A stretch of 64,000 bases of DNA from Flavobacterium denitrificans DSM 15936 (lineage in GTDB: Bacteria; Bacteroidota; Bacteroidia; Flavobacteriales; Flavobacteriaceae): the NCBI RefSeq assembly GCF_000425445.1, contig NZ_KE384379.1, positions 124,001 to 188,000 of the forward strand. The letters are read 5' to 3'. Below the pieces are notes generated by a model, which saw nothing but the letters and a program-made list of their open reading frames with translations, made no database searches and was not told the DNA's origin. This document shows positions 35,648 to 44,342 of the stretch, piece by piece. Both the position numbers and the translations under genes were made by a program. How positions within the stretch are numbered: position 1 is the first letter of the stretch; the number at the start of each line of letters is the position of its first letter.

Positions 35648-37129
35648 TTACTTGGTTACAAACTCAACCGCGGTACTTTCTGTCTGAGTTTGGCTTAGAG
35701 CGGTGAGTGCATAAACGTAGTTTTCCAAATTAGCATTTGGAACTTCTAATTTTAGTGCTGTTGTCACGTAATAAATGTTTTCAGGATTTGAGAAATCGGT
35801 TATTTTTCCTTTTGGAAATCTGTAAATCACATATTTCTTGTCGTTAAATGCGGCTTTCCAAGTCAAAACTGCATTATTGCCTTTTTTAGCAATTGTTGCA
35901 TTTGTTGGCGGTTGGGGTTTTAATCTTGTTATTCTGTTTGCTTCGGGAGTCAAGGCAATATATTTGTATTCTTTTTGAAGAAGTGGTTTTCTTAACGTAT
36001 CTCCTTTTTTCAGAAAATTAGAAGCTGTAAAATGCATCGAACCTTCAATTTGAGGGAGTTTACGAATCATTTCAATCTGTTTTACGATTTGATCAGGACT
36101 TCTCCATTCTGGTTCTTTAGCCGAAGTCGAAATTTTATAATCGCCATGACCCACGTAAACATTTGTTCCGTATTTATGTTCTGCCCACCATTTTGCTAAA
36201 ACTTCAAAATTTGCTTTATCAAAACCAATGTGCCAATATATTTGAGGCGTAACGTAATCGATCCAGTATTCTTTTTGCCATTTTAAAATATTGGCATACA
36301 AATCATCATAATTTGTGGCTCCAGCAACCGTTTTAGAACCTTGAGAATCTTTGGCAATATTTCTCCAAACACCAAAAGGCGAAATTCCGAATTCAACCTC
36401 AGGTTTATTGGCAATAATCGTATCTCTAATTTGCTTGATGATTAAGTCAACATTGTCTCTTCGCCAATCATCTTTATCTTTAAACTGGCGTGGTTCTTTA
36501 GCAAATGCTTTTTCATCTGGAAATTCTTGTCCAGCAATTTTATATGGATAGAAATAATCGTCCATATGAACCGCCTGAATATCATATTTACGAACAATTT
36601 CTCCCACTACAGAAGCCACAAAATCTCTGGTTTCTTGTAAACCTGGATTAAAATATCTTGTTTTTCCGTAGGTAAGGAAAAGGTCTGGTCTTTTAAAATA
36701 CAAATGATTTTTTGAAAGCACATCTCTAACGGTATCTTTCTGAACACGATACGGATTCAGCCAAACATGCACGTTCATGCCGCGTTTTCCTGCTTCATCA
36801 ATCATCATTTGCAAAGGATCAAAACCTGGCGCAACGCCTTGAGTTCCGGTTATCCAATGCGAAGCTGGCTCTTTTGTCGATTTGTAAAAGGCATCGGCAG
36901 TTGGGCGAATTTGAAAAATGACAGTGTTCAGATTATAGGAACGAAGGTTATCCAAAATAGCAATCATTTCGGCTTTCATTTCTTTATCTGACAAACCTGG
37001 TTTAGATGGCCAGTCAATATTTTCTACCGTAGAAATCCAAGCGGCGCGCATTTCTCTTTTTGGAGATTGCTGACTGAAAATTTTGGTATGAATCAGCAAA
37101 ACTAGAATTATAATTTTTATGCTTTTCAT
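35648..37129 (-). CDS. GHL10-family glycoside hydrolase (DigH-like), exported
   Basis: 493 residues with a Sec signal (1-19, ILVLLIHTKIFSQ). Residues about 24-330 are a GHL10/DUF187 TIM barrel: REMRAAWISTVENIDWPS, NTVIFQIRPTADAFYKS, GMNVHVWLNPYRV, YDIQAVHMDDYFYPY and a GISPFGVWRN segment. A fibronectin-III-like domain ends the protein (about 405-493). E. coli DigH (YddW), of this family, cleaves denuded peptidoglycan glycan strands, which are the product expected after an amidase such as the neighbouring AmiE-like protein. This fits a peptidoglycan breakdown role in the periplasm or at the surface. The acid catalyst cannot be assigned with certainty; the DDYF segment is a likely part of the active site. 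Confidence 0.83.
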   Translation of the reverse strand: MKSIKIIILVLLIHTKIFSQQSPKREMRAAWISTVENIDWPSKPGLSDKEMKAEMIAILDNLRSYNLNTVIFQIRPTADAFYKSTKEPASHWITGTQGVAPGFDPLQMMIDEAGKRGMNVHVWLNPYRVQKDTVRDVLSKNHLYFKRPDLFLTYGKTRYFNPGLQETRDFVASVVGEIVRKYDIQAVHMDDYFYPYKIAGQEFPDEKAFAKEPRQFKDKDDWRRDNVDLIIKQIRDTIIANKPEVEFGISPFGVWRNIAKDSQGSKTVAGATNYDDLYANILKWQKEYWIDYVTPQIYWHIGFDKANFEVLAKWWAEHKYGTNVYVGHGDYKISTSAKEPEWRSPDQIVKQIEMIRKLPQIEGSMHFTASNFLKKGDTLRKPLLQKEYKYIALTPEANRITRLKPQPPTNATIAKKGNNAVLTWKAAFNDKKYVIYRFPKGKITDFSNPENIYYVTTALKLEVPNANLENYVYALTALSQTQTESTAVEFVTK

Positions 37130-37171
37130 AATTTTTATTTTGGGTTAGTTTTTTAAAATTCAACCGCAATC

Positions 37172-37189
37172 CCAATAGCTATCGGGAGC
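37172..37189. repeat. 18-base near-palindrome TCCCAATAGCTATCGGGA
   Basis: One mismatched pair in an otherwise full palindrome. It resembles the TCCCGA/TCGGGA hairpin at 4312-4328. It lies in the spacer between the GHL10 and metallophosphoesterase genes. Confidence 0.5.
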
Positions 37190-37233
37190 AAGGATTTACG
37201 CAAAGTTTTTTTACTAATTTTATTTTTTTTAAT

Positions 37234-37300
37234 CTCGCAAAGTCGCAGAGACGCAAAGTTTTTTCTTAAATCTTTTTAATATTCTTTGCGACTTTGCGAG
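37234..37300. repeat. Inverted repeat built from CGCAAAGN octamers
   Basis: The left arm CTCGCAAAGTCGCAGAG (37234-37250) and right arm CTTTGCGACTTTGCGAG (37284-37300) are complementary with one mismatch, around a 33-base AT-rich loop. The left arm continues as CGCAAAG with an 8-base period. It could end transcription of the metallophosphoesterase gene, which stops at 37311. Confidence 0.65.
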
Positions 37301-37310
37301 CAATTTCGTT

Positions 37311-39146
37311 TTATTTAAGCAAATAAATTCCGCCTTCAATTAAAGAAGTCCAAACTCTACCTTGGGCATCAATTGTGAAACCATTTACACTTGAACTTCC
37401 TAAAGTGATTTGTTTTATGATTTCAAATTTTTCTGCATCAACGATTATAACTTCTCCTTTTCGGCTTCCTATGTAAATCTTATTGTCTTTTTCTAAAATT
37501 CCTGCTGGATTGTGTTCATATCCTAATTTCAAATCCAAAACTTTGCTTTGTTTTTCGACATTTTCTTCTGTCAATTCCAGATCATGTAAAAGTGGTACTC
37601 TTAAAAGCAATCCATCCATTGTTTTGCCATAAAACCATTTTCCGTCTTGGCTTTTCCCCATCGATTCTCTAATTTTCCATTTCGAAGTTCTTAACAGCGT
37701 TTTTCCTGTTTCAATATCCAAAATGGTTAAAAAACGTTGAGGCGTAACAAAATAAAGTCGGCTTTTTGTTGAAACCATATTTACATTTCCTGCCGAATAT
37801 AAAATTTGTTTGTCATTGCCATTATTCCACTTCCAGATTAACTCTCCGGTATTTTTATTTAAACAATAAACATAAGTATCCCAAACCCCAAAAATGATTT
37901 TATCTCCTTGAATCAAAGGTGTTCCTTGAGAATACGATTGTGGCATTTCTTTTTTCCAAATTACCTTACCGCTCACAGCATCTACACAAACAAACGAAGT
38001 CGAACTTGCTGTATAAACTTTATTGTTTTCAACAATTGGAGAACCTACTAAAACACCACCAATAGCAACATCCCATTTTTGTTTTCCTGATTGCGAATCA
38101 AATCCTAAAAGCTTTCCTTCGATCGTTCCAACAACGAGATTATTTTTTACAATTGTCGGCGAAAAATAAATAGCATTTCCTGTTTTTGTTTTCCAATTTA
38201 TTTTTTTGTCTTTCAAATTTACGGATTGTATTTCACCAAGCGAATTGGCAAAATAAAAATTCTTTTTATCAAATGAAGGAAGACTGTAAATCGAAGCATC
38301 ATCTTTCAAAAAAGGAGTAACTGTCGGAAAATCATCCTTTGGAATTTCAATTTTAGATGGTTTTGTCGGAACAGAAAATTTATAAACACCGGGCTTATCT
38401 AGTTCCTTCTGATAAATGCTGATGCTGTCATTACTGATAATTAATTCGTTGTAACTCTGAGTTTTGCCATCTAGAGATGTAATAGAAGTTCCCATTAAGC
38501 CACTCAAACCCGAAAAATCATATTTTCTTAGCGTATGCCCGTGGCCACAAAAACTGGCAACAGTGGGATGTTTTTGCAAAACAGAAAGCACTTCTTTATA
38601 ATTGCTCACACTATTATCCAGCGGATAATGAGCAAAGTTGAGCACTTTTTTATTGTTTCCCTTAAGACTATCTTTCAACGTTTTATCCAGCCATAATACA
38701 TCTTCATGTTTTACAAAACCATCACCCATTTTCATGTATGGCCCGCATGGATACCCAATAAAAACGTAATCTCCTTTTGAAAATACAAAGCGATCTTCTC
38801 CAAATATCTTTTTATAAGTAAGCCCCGCGCTTTCGCTCCAGTTTGTTTCGTGATTACCAGAAATAACATAATACGGTTTTGTTAATTTTGATAAAATAGA
38901 GTGAACCTGTTTTAATTCGTCATCAGCACCGCGATTGGTTAAATCTCCGGTTACAACTACAAATTCATTGTCTGAATTGTTGATTTCTTTTACTATGTTT
39001 TGCAATAAAAAATCATTGTCATTTCCCACAGAAACATGCAAGTCTGTAAGTTGTACAAATTTTATAATTACCTTTTTCTCTGCATTCTGCGAAAAACCGG
39101 ATGTTATTACAAAAAGCAATAGTATTCTGAAAAATAGATGTTTCAT
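37311..39146 (-). CDS. Metallophosphoesterase fused to a PQQ-type beta-propeller, exported
   Basis: 611 residues with a signal peptide (1-19). The N-terminal calcineurin-like domain (about 25-235) has all metal motifs: LTDLHVSVG, VVTGDLTNRG, ISGNHETNW, NFAHYP and GHGHTLRK. A propeller of PQQ-like repeats fills about 270-611: NFYFANSLGEIQSVNL, KWDVAIGGVLVGSPIV, YTASSTSFVCVDAVSGKVIWKKE, YCLNKNTGELIWKWNNG. The substrate is unknown; phosphodiesters of teichoic or nucleotide type are possible. Its place in the peptidoglycan locus suggests work on a periplasmic phosphorylated cell-wall fragment, but this is inference. Confidence 0.82.
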   Translation of the reverse strand: MKHLFFRILLLFVITSGFSQNAEKKVIIKFVQLTDLHVSVGNDNDFLLQNIVKEINNSDNEFVVVTGDLTNRGADDELKQVHSILSKLTKPYYVISGNHETNWSESAGLTYKKIFGEDRFVFSKGDYVFIGYPCGPYMKMGDGFVKHEDVLWLDKTLKDSLKGNNKKVLNFAHYPLDNSVSNYKEVLSVLQKHPTVASFCGHGHTLRKYDFSGLSGLMGTSITSLDGKTQSYNELIISNDSISIYQKELDKPGVYKFSVPTKPSKIEIPKDDFPTVTPFLKDDASIYSLPSFDKKNFYFANSLGEIQSVNLKDKKINWKTKTGNAIYFSPTIVKNNLVVGTIEGKLLGFDSQSGKQKWDVAIGGVLVGSPIVENNKVYTASSTSFVCVDAVSGKVIWKKEMPQSYSQGTPLIQGDKIIFGVWDTYVYCLNKNTGELIWKWNNGNDKQILYSAGNVNMVSTKSRLYFVTPQRFLTILDIETGKTLLRTSKWKIRESMGKSQDGKWFYGKTMDGLLLRVPLLHDLELTEENVEKQSKVLDLKLGYEHNPAGILEKDNKIYIGSRKGEVIIVDAEKFEIIKQITLGSSSVNGFTIDAQGRVWTSLIEGGIYLLK

Positions 39147-39246
39147 GGTTCTTTTTATTTTATTAGCAATAATTTATTTTAAAAATTCCTACTCGGAATA
39201 TGATGCGTTTATATCAAATTAATTCGGCAGAATTGATCAAAAAAAA

Positions 39247-39273
39247 CCTAACAGGCTTAAAAAACCTGTTAGG
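39247..39273 (-). terminator. Terminator of the esterase gene
   Basis: On the minus strand CCTAACAGG, a nine-base loop, CCTGTTAGG and seven T. It splits the minus arm after the esterase gene, so the downstream genes probably have another promoter or depend on read-through. Confidence 0.85.
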
Positions 39274-39332
39274 ATAACCAACCAAAATTTGTGTATTTCA
39301 ATCATGTGTGAGAACCAAAATACACTTTATGA

Positions 39333-40160
39333 TTACTCTGCTTTTACATTTTCATTAAAGAAATCGCGAAAAAACAAAAGTTGATATTGTAAAGAATTCT
39401 CCCAGTATTTAAGATTATGTTCTCCTGGGCGCTCAATATAATCGTGATTTATTTTTAGAGCCAGCATTTTTGCGTGAAGCTCTCTGTTTACGGTCATAAA
39501 AAAATCGTCAACGCCACAATCAATAATCAGTTTTAATTTGTTGTCTTTTACCAAATCGAGCATATTGGTAATTGTATTTTGATTCCAATTTTCAGGAAAT
39601 TCAGTAATTGACCCCAATCGTTTTTTGATATCCCAATTATCAGGAAACGGGCGAATATCAACACCTCCGCTCATACTTCCCGCCGCGCCAAATACATCTT
39701 GATGCTTAAATGACAAATACAACGCACCATGTCCGCCCATACTCAAACCAGAAATGGCTCTTCCTGTTCGATCGGCAATTGTTTTATATTGTTTATCAAT
39801 AAAAGGAACCAACTCTTTTACTACATACGTTTCATATTTAAAACTCGGATCAATTGGACTGTCAAAATACCAGCTTGAATAATTTCCATCAGCACAAACT
39901 ACTATAAAACCGTATTGATCTACTTGTTTTCCAAGTGCTTTAAAACCTTTTACCCATGACGCGTAATTGCCACTGTGTCCGTGAAGCAAATAAACTACCG
40001 GAAATGTCTTTTTGCTCTTTTTATAATTGTCCGGAACAACCACACAAGTTTTTATATTCTTTTGCATCGAAGCGCTAAAAACTTGTAAGGTATCAACTTT
40101 TGATGCTTGCGCTGTAAAGACTAAAAACAGCAAAAAGATGGTGTAAATTGATTTTTTCAT
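39333..40160 (-). CDS. Alpha/beta-hydrolase esterase (esterase D / CE1-like), exported
   Basis: 275 residues with a signal peptide (MKKSIYTIFLLFLVFTAQA). The nucleophile elbow is GLSMGGHGAL (Ser near 145), with a later acid in DCGVDDFF and the catalytic His in GEHNLKYW. FPVVYLLHGHSGN supplies the oxyanion region. Relatives are carbohydrate acyl esterases such as acetyl-xylan or feruloyl esterases and S-formylglutathione hydrolase-like enzymes. In this locus a role in removing O-acetyl groups from peptidoglycan sugars is attractive but unproven. The gene starts 20 bases after the FAD/Fe-S dehydrogenase gene ends and shares its transcript. Confidence 0.85.
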   Translation of the reverse strand: MKKSIYTIFLLFLVFTAQASKVDTLQVFSASMQKNIKTCVVVPDNYKKSKKTFPVVYLLHGHSGNYASWVKGFKALGKQVDQYGFIVVCADGNYSSWYFDSPIDPSFKYETYVVKELVPFIDKQYKTIADRTGRAISGLSMGGHGALYLSFKHQDVFGAAGSMSGGVDIRPFPDNWDIKKRLGSITEFPENWNQNTITNMLDLVKDNKLKLIIDCGVDDFFMTVNRELHAKMLALKINHDYIERPGEHNLKYWENSLQYQLLFFRDFFNENVKAE

Positions 40161-40179
40161 AACTGATGTTCATTAAATA

Positions 40180-43095
40180 CTATTTCAAACAATCTCTTAA
40201 AATGGTTACCGGATGCAAAGCTTTTCTGTTGGTTCCGTCAAAAATTTGATGACGGCAACTTGTTCCCGCAGCCGCGATTTCCGTTGTTGATTCGGTTGCT
40301 CTGATTTTCGGAAACAAAGTATCTTCTCCCATTTGCATACTGATTTCGTAATGCTCTTTTTCATAACCAAATGAGCCCGCCATACCGCAACAACCTGAAT
40401 TGTAAATCGTAACCGTATTATTTTTTGGAAGATTCAACATTGCAAAAGAAGCTTCAACGCTGCTCAATGATTTTTGGTGGCAATGTCCGTGAATCTTTAT
40501 GCTTTTTTCTTTTTCAGAAAATTGTCCCGCGTGAATTTTTCCGTTTGAAATTTCTCTTTTGAAAAACTCTTCAACCGTAAAAGTGTTTTTTGCAACTTTT
40601 GCTGCACTTTCCTTATCTCCCGCCAATCGAAGATATTCATCTCTAAAAGTCAAAATCGCCGAAGGTTCAAGACCAATTAAAGGCGTATTTTCAGAAATTA
40701 TATTTTTAAAAATAGTGATGTTTTTATTTGCAATTTCCTGCGCTTCTTCTAGAAAGCCTTTGGAAATAAAAGCTCTTCCGCTTTCTTCGTGATCGATTAC
40801 AATTACATTATAACCTAATTTCGTCAATAATTCGAAAGCATCAATTCCTACCGAAACATCATAATAATTAGTGAATTCATCACAAAATAAATAAACGCTT
40901 CCGTTTTCAAAAGAGTTTGCCTCATAAAGCTTTTTATTGGCATGATACCATTTTTTAAAAGATTTTGGAGCCAATAATGGAACTTGTCTTTCAGATGCAA
41001 TTCCCATTCTTTTTTTAACGAATGAAAGATTCGAAGCCCAGTTGGTAACAGAAGGTGCAATACTTCCTAATTCATTCAATTTCGAATTAAAAGCAAATAT
41101 TTTACTTCGGAAAGAAAAACCGTTTGCCTTTTGATATTGGTATAAAAATTCGGCTTTTAAAGTGGCTACATCTACATTACTTGGACATTCGCTTGCGCAG
41201 GCTTTACAGCTCACACACAATTCGAATACTTTATATAATTCTTCGTGATCGAATTTATTTTCTTTTTCAGAATGCGTCAGGTATTCTCGTAAAGCATTGG
41301 CACGCGCGCGAGTGGTATCTTTTTCATTTCTAGTCGCACGATAACTCGGACATAAAGTACCGCCTGCCGATGGCAATTTTCGACAATCACCAGATCCGTT
41401 GCATTTTTCGGCTGCACGCAAAATTCCTAAACTGTCTGAGAAATCCTGAATTGTTTTAATATCTGGCTCCACTCTTCCTGCTTCAAAACGGAGGTTTTCA
41501 TCCATTTTAGATGCATTTACGATTTTCCCAGCATTCAAAATCGTGTCAGGATCAAACGCTTTTTTTATGCGTTTCAGCAATTCGTAGTTTTTATCCCCGA
41601 TCATAAACGGCAGAAACTCTCCACGTAAAATTCCGTCACCATGTTCACCGCTTAGTGAACCTCTATATTTTTTCACCAAATGAGCTACCTCGGTAGATAT
41701 ATTTCTGAATTGATGTAAACCTTCTTTTGTTTTTAAGTTTATCTTTGGACGCAAATGCAGCTCTCCTGCTCCAGCATGCGCATAATAAATCGCACTTTGT
41801 CCGTGGCTTTCCATCATAGCGGCAAAATCGGCAATATAATTAGGCAAATCGCTTAATTCGACTGCAGTATCTTCAATCGAATCGGCCGCTTTGTCGTCTC
41901 CCACAATACTTCCTAAAAGTCCGAGACCTGCTTTTCGAACTTCATTTACTTTTTCAATATCTTCTCCATAAATTTTTGGAAGTGCGTAACCAAAACCATT
42001 AACTTCAAGATCTTTAATCAAAGCATCAGCTTGCAATTCGGCATCTTCCATACTAATGTGCGAACCCACTTCAAGCATAATAACGGCTTTTGGTTCGCCC
42101 ACAATAAAGAATCTATTTTTGGCTTGTTCTCTATTGGTTTTAGTGCAATCCAAAATCGTGTCATCCATCATTTCGCAAGTGTACAAATGATGTTTCATCG
42201 CAACCACAACGGCTTCAAGGCTTTCTTGAATTGTATGAAAATGCGCCACGACCATAATAGTATTTGTTGGAGGAAGATTGTCAACTTTTAAAGTAACTTG
42301 TGTTGTGAATGCCAAAGTTCCTTCACTACCACACAACAATTTCCCTAAATTTATGGTATTTTCTGTTCCCGAAAAAAGCTCCGATTTCAGCAAAGCATCA
42401 ATCGCGTAACCAGTATTTCTTCGGTGGATTTCTGGTTTTGGAAACTCCCTTAAAATCTCTTCTTGATTTTCTTTATCTGAAAGTTCTTCGTAAATCGTTT
42501 TATAAATTTTACTTTCTAAAGAATCTCCTTTTGTTTTCTGAATAAATTCCTCCGAAGTTAAATCTTTAAATACGGCAAGAGTTCCGTCGCTTAAAACGGC
42601 TTTTATTTCAACAATTTTATCTCTGGTGACACCGTAGCGAATTGAGGTTGTTCCTGACGAATTATTTCCAACCATTCCACCAATCATGCATCTATTGGTA
42701 GTTGATGTCGTTGGTGAAAAAAATAATCCGTGTGGTTTTAAAAATAAATTCAGTTCATCGCGAATTACTCCGGGTTGAACCGTTACTGTTTTCTTGCTGG
42801 CATCAAAAGAAACAATTTTGGTAAAATGCTTTGAAACATCGACAATTATACCGTTACCGACTGTTTGTCCAGCTAAAGAAGTTCCAGCTGTTCTTGGTGT
42901 TATTGAAATTTTATTTTGTGAAGCGAAATGAATAATCTTAACGATATCGCCTTCTGTTTTCGGAATTGCTACCGCAACTGGCGTAATTCTGTAAGCAGAA
43001 GCATCTGTCGCATATATTTTTTTATGAAGTTCATCATAAAAAAGATTTCCTTCTAGCGAAGCAGACAGTTCGTTTAATTGTTGAGAATTGGGCAT
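40180..43095 (-). CDS. FAD-linked oxidase with Fe-S clusters, D-lactate / D-2-hydroxyacid dehydrogenase type
   Basis: 971 residues. Domains in order: FAD-binding PCMH (about 40-230, ITPRTAGTSLAGQTVGNGIIVD and GMVGNNSSGTTSIRYG), FAD-oxidase C-terminal domain (about 270-540, ending SGEHGDGILRGEF...ILNAGKIV), two cysteine clusters for 4Fe-4S (about 564-582, and CVSCKACASECP at about 626-637), then a CCG-type domain (HGHCHQKSL near 870 and NSGCCGMAGSFGYE near 900). This single-chain layout is that of YdiJ-like dehydrogenases and Fe-S D-lactate dehydrogenases, which feed electrons to the quinone pool. MurQ in this locus releases D-lactate from MurNAc-6-phosphate, so D-lactate is the expected substrate. 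It is first in its transcript, behind a TATATTTG promoter and a candidate DeoR operator. Confidence 0.85.
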   Translation of the reverse strand: MPNSQQLNELSASLEGNLFYDELHKKIYATDASAYRITPVAVAIPKTEGDIVKIIHFASQNKISITPRTAGTSLAGQTVGNGIIVDVSKHFTKIVSFDASKKTVTVQPGVIRDELNLFLKPHGLFFSPTTSTTNRCMIGGMVGNNSSGTTSIRYGVTRDKIVEIKAVLSDGTLAVFKDLTSEEFIQKTKGDSLESKIYKTIYEELSDKENQEEILREFPKPEIHRRNTGYAIDALLKSELFSGTENTINLGKLLCGSEGTLAFTTQVTLKVDNLPPTNTIMVVAHFHTIQESLEAVVVAMKHHLYTCEMMDDTILDCTKTNREQAKNRFFIVGEPKAVIMLEVGSHISMEDAELQADALIKDLEVNGFGYALPKIYGEDIEKVNEVRKAGLGLLGSIVGDDKAADSIEDTAVELSDLPNYIADFAAMMESHGQSAIYYAHAGAGELHLRPKINLKTKEGLHQFRNISTEVAHLVKKYRGSLSGEHGDGILRGEFLPFMIGDKNYELLKRIKKAFDPDTILNAGKIVNASKMDENLRFEAGRVEPDIKTIQDFSDSLGILRAAEKCNGSGDCRKLPSAGGTLCPSYRATRNEKDTTRARANALREYLTHSEKENKFDHEELYKVFELCVSCKACASECPSNVDVATLKAEFLYQYQKANGFSFRSKIFAFNSKLNELGSIAPSVTNWASNLSFVKKRMGIASERQVPLLAPKSFKKWYHANKKLYEANSFENGSVYLFCDEFTNYYDVSVGIDAFELLTKLGYNVIVIDHEESGRAFISKGFLEEAQEIANKNITIFKNIISENTPLIGLEPSAILTFRDEYLRLAGDKESAAKVAKNTFTVEEFFKREISNGKIHAGQFSEKEKSIKIHGHCHQKSLSSVEASFAMLNLPKNNTVTIYNSGCCGMAGSFGYEKEHYEISMQMGEDTLFPKIRATESTTEIAAAGTSCRHQIFDGTNRKALHPVTILRDCLK

Positions 43096-43276
43096 TTTAC
43101 TGGTTTCTATTGCTTTTGGTTGTTTAATGCAATATTAATTTCCGTTTTTAAGAATTTAAAAACTGTTGCGAACAGCTCCAAATCATTTTGAAAATCAATA
43201 TTTTGCCAACAAATAGACCATAAAATGATGAAGAAATGGTTTTCATAGATATATTGGTCAAAAGGTTTAGCTTTAA

Positions 43277-43284
43277 CAAATATA
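43277..43284 (-). promoter_or_regulatory. Promoter box TATATTTG of the dehydrogenase-esterase transcript
   Basis: CAAATATA on the plus strand reads TATATTTG on the minus strand. The candidate operator CAAAATAATG ends 22 bases upstream of it, the same layout as in front of susC. Confidence 0.55.
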
Positions 43285-43306
43285 TACACAAAAAAGAGAA
43301 ACTTTA

Positions 43307-43326
43307 CATTATTTTGCGTTATTTAA
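43307..43326. promoter_or_regulatory. Candidate DeoR operator, minus arm
   Basis: It contains TTATTTTGCGTTATTTAA, identical over 18 bases to 44273-44290. On the minus strand it includes CAAAATAATG, which is shared with 44312-44321 at the same distance from the TATATTTG box. Confidence 0.55.
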
Positions 43327-43383
43327 CAAAATAAATTTTAAAAAAACGCAAAAACACGCAATTTTTATTTTAGACTACAGATA

Positions 43384-44133
43384 CTACAACACTAACACGC
43401 CTGCTTTCTTGTATTCTTCCAATCTAGCATCTTGAGGATCTAAATTCGTAACAATCGTATCCAATTGAGAAAGATCGCATACGCTGTGTGGCATTTTTGT
43501 ATTTAATTTATCTGAAGAAAACATCGAAACCACTTTGTCAGACGCTTCTATCATTGCTTTTTTAACAATTGAAATTTCATAACCAATTTCAGTCAAACCC
43601 TGTTTCACGTTGATACTGCTGGCCCCAATGAAACAAATATCAGCCTTAATTTTAGACACAACCTGAATTACATCCATACCAATAGTTACCATTGCGTTTT
43701 TCTGCATTTTTCCACCAATGAAAATCAAATCAATATTAGGATGCTGAGATAATTGCATAGCAATTGGAAGACTATAGGTGTAAATCGTAGCTTTTAAATT
43801 GGCAGGAATCAACTTTGCAAAAACCAAATTTGTGCTTCCGCCACTCATTATAATAACTTGGTCGTCACGAAGCAAAGACAATGCTTTTGTTACAATTTGC
43901 TTTTTCTCTTCTTCTGCAGAAATATAAATATCAAATACATCTGTAGATTTTCTGGAAACTTGAACTGCCCCGCCATATACTTTCTCTAACAGCTTTTTAC
44001 TGTCGAGTTCATTTAAATCACGGCGGATTGTATCTTCGGATAAATCCAGAGCCAAAGCCAAATCTGTTGTAACAACTTTCTGGTCTTCAATAAGCTTAGT
44101 CATTATATATTTCTGTCTCTCAGCTTTCAGCAT
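43384..44133 (-). CDS. DeoR-family transcriptional regulator
   Basis: 249 residues, the standard size. An N-terminal winged helix (about 5-57) contains KVVTTDLALALDLSEDTIRRDLNEL, the typical DeoR recognition helix. The C-terminal DeoRC sensor (about 75-230) has VIIMSGGSTNLVFAKLI and LIFIGGKMQKNAMVTIG, and ICFIGASSINVKQGLTE, which bind a phosphorylated sugar in relatives. GlcNAc-6-P, GlcN-6-P or MurNAc-6-P would suit this locus. It lies between the two divergent arms; repeats on both sides are its likely operators. It is transcribed toward the dehydrogenase gene, 288 bases away. Confidence 0.9.
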   Translation of the reverse strand: MLKAERQKYIMTKLIEDQKVVTTDLALALDLSEDTIRRDLNELDSKKLLEKVYGGAVQVSRKSTDVFDIYISAEEEKKQIVTKALSLLRDDQVIIMSGGSTNLVFAKLIPANLKATIYTYSLPIAMQLSQHPNIDLIFIGGKMQKNAMVTIGMDVIQVVSKIKADICFIGASSINVKQGLTEIGYEISIVKKAMIEASDKVVSMFSSDKLNTKMPHSVCDLSQLDTIVTNLDPQDARLEEYKKAGVLVL

Positions 44134-44159
44134 TTTTTTGAAAAAGTTAAAATTCAGGA

Positions 44160-44167
44160 CAAATATA
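44160..44167 (-). promoter_or_regulatory. Promoter box TATATTTG of the deoR-type gene
   Basis: CAAATATA on the plus strand, 27 bases before the regulator start. It is the same octamer as in the two other promoters of this locus. Confidence 0.5.
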
Positions 44168-44268
44168 TCAAATATTTCAAATTATATCTGAAATCTCGCC
44201 CAAATCTGCAACAGTACGCAAATTTTTGTTTATAATTTATTAACATAGCCAAATCAAACATAAAAATA

Positions 44269-44290
44269 TGCGTTATTTTGCGTTATTTAA
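44269..44290. promoter_or_regulatory. Candidate DeoR operator: tandem TGCGTTATTT
   Basis: Two head-to-tail copies of TGCGTTATTT (44269-44278 and 44279-44288) lie between the regulator gene and susC. Eighteen bases are identical to the minus-arm site. Confidence 0.6.
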
Positions 44291-44311
44291 GTTAATTTTT
44301 AAAAAAAAAGA

Positions 44312-44321
44312 CAAAATAATG
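44312..44321. promoter_or_regulatory. Candidate DeoR half-site CAAAATAATG before susC
   Basis: It ends 21 bases before the TATATTTG box, as in the minus arm, so a bound repressor would cover the -33 region. Confidence 0.5.
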
Positions 44322-44342
44322 CAGTTGTATGCAATAAATAAA

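Noticed and set aside
43107..43289. 60-codon frame upstream of the dehydrogenase gene
   Set aside because: It covers the promoter box at 43277-43284 and has no recognisable signal or conserved-looking motif.
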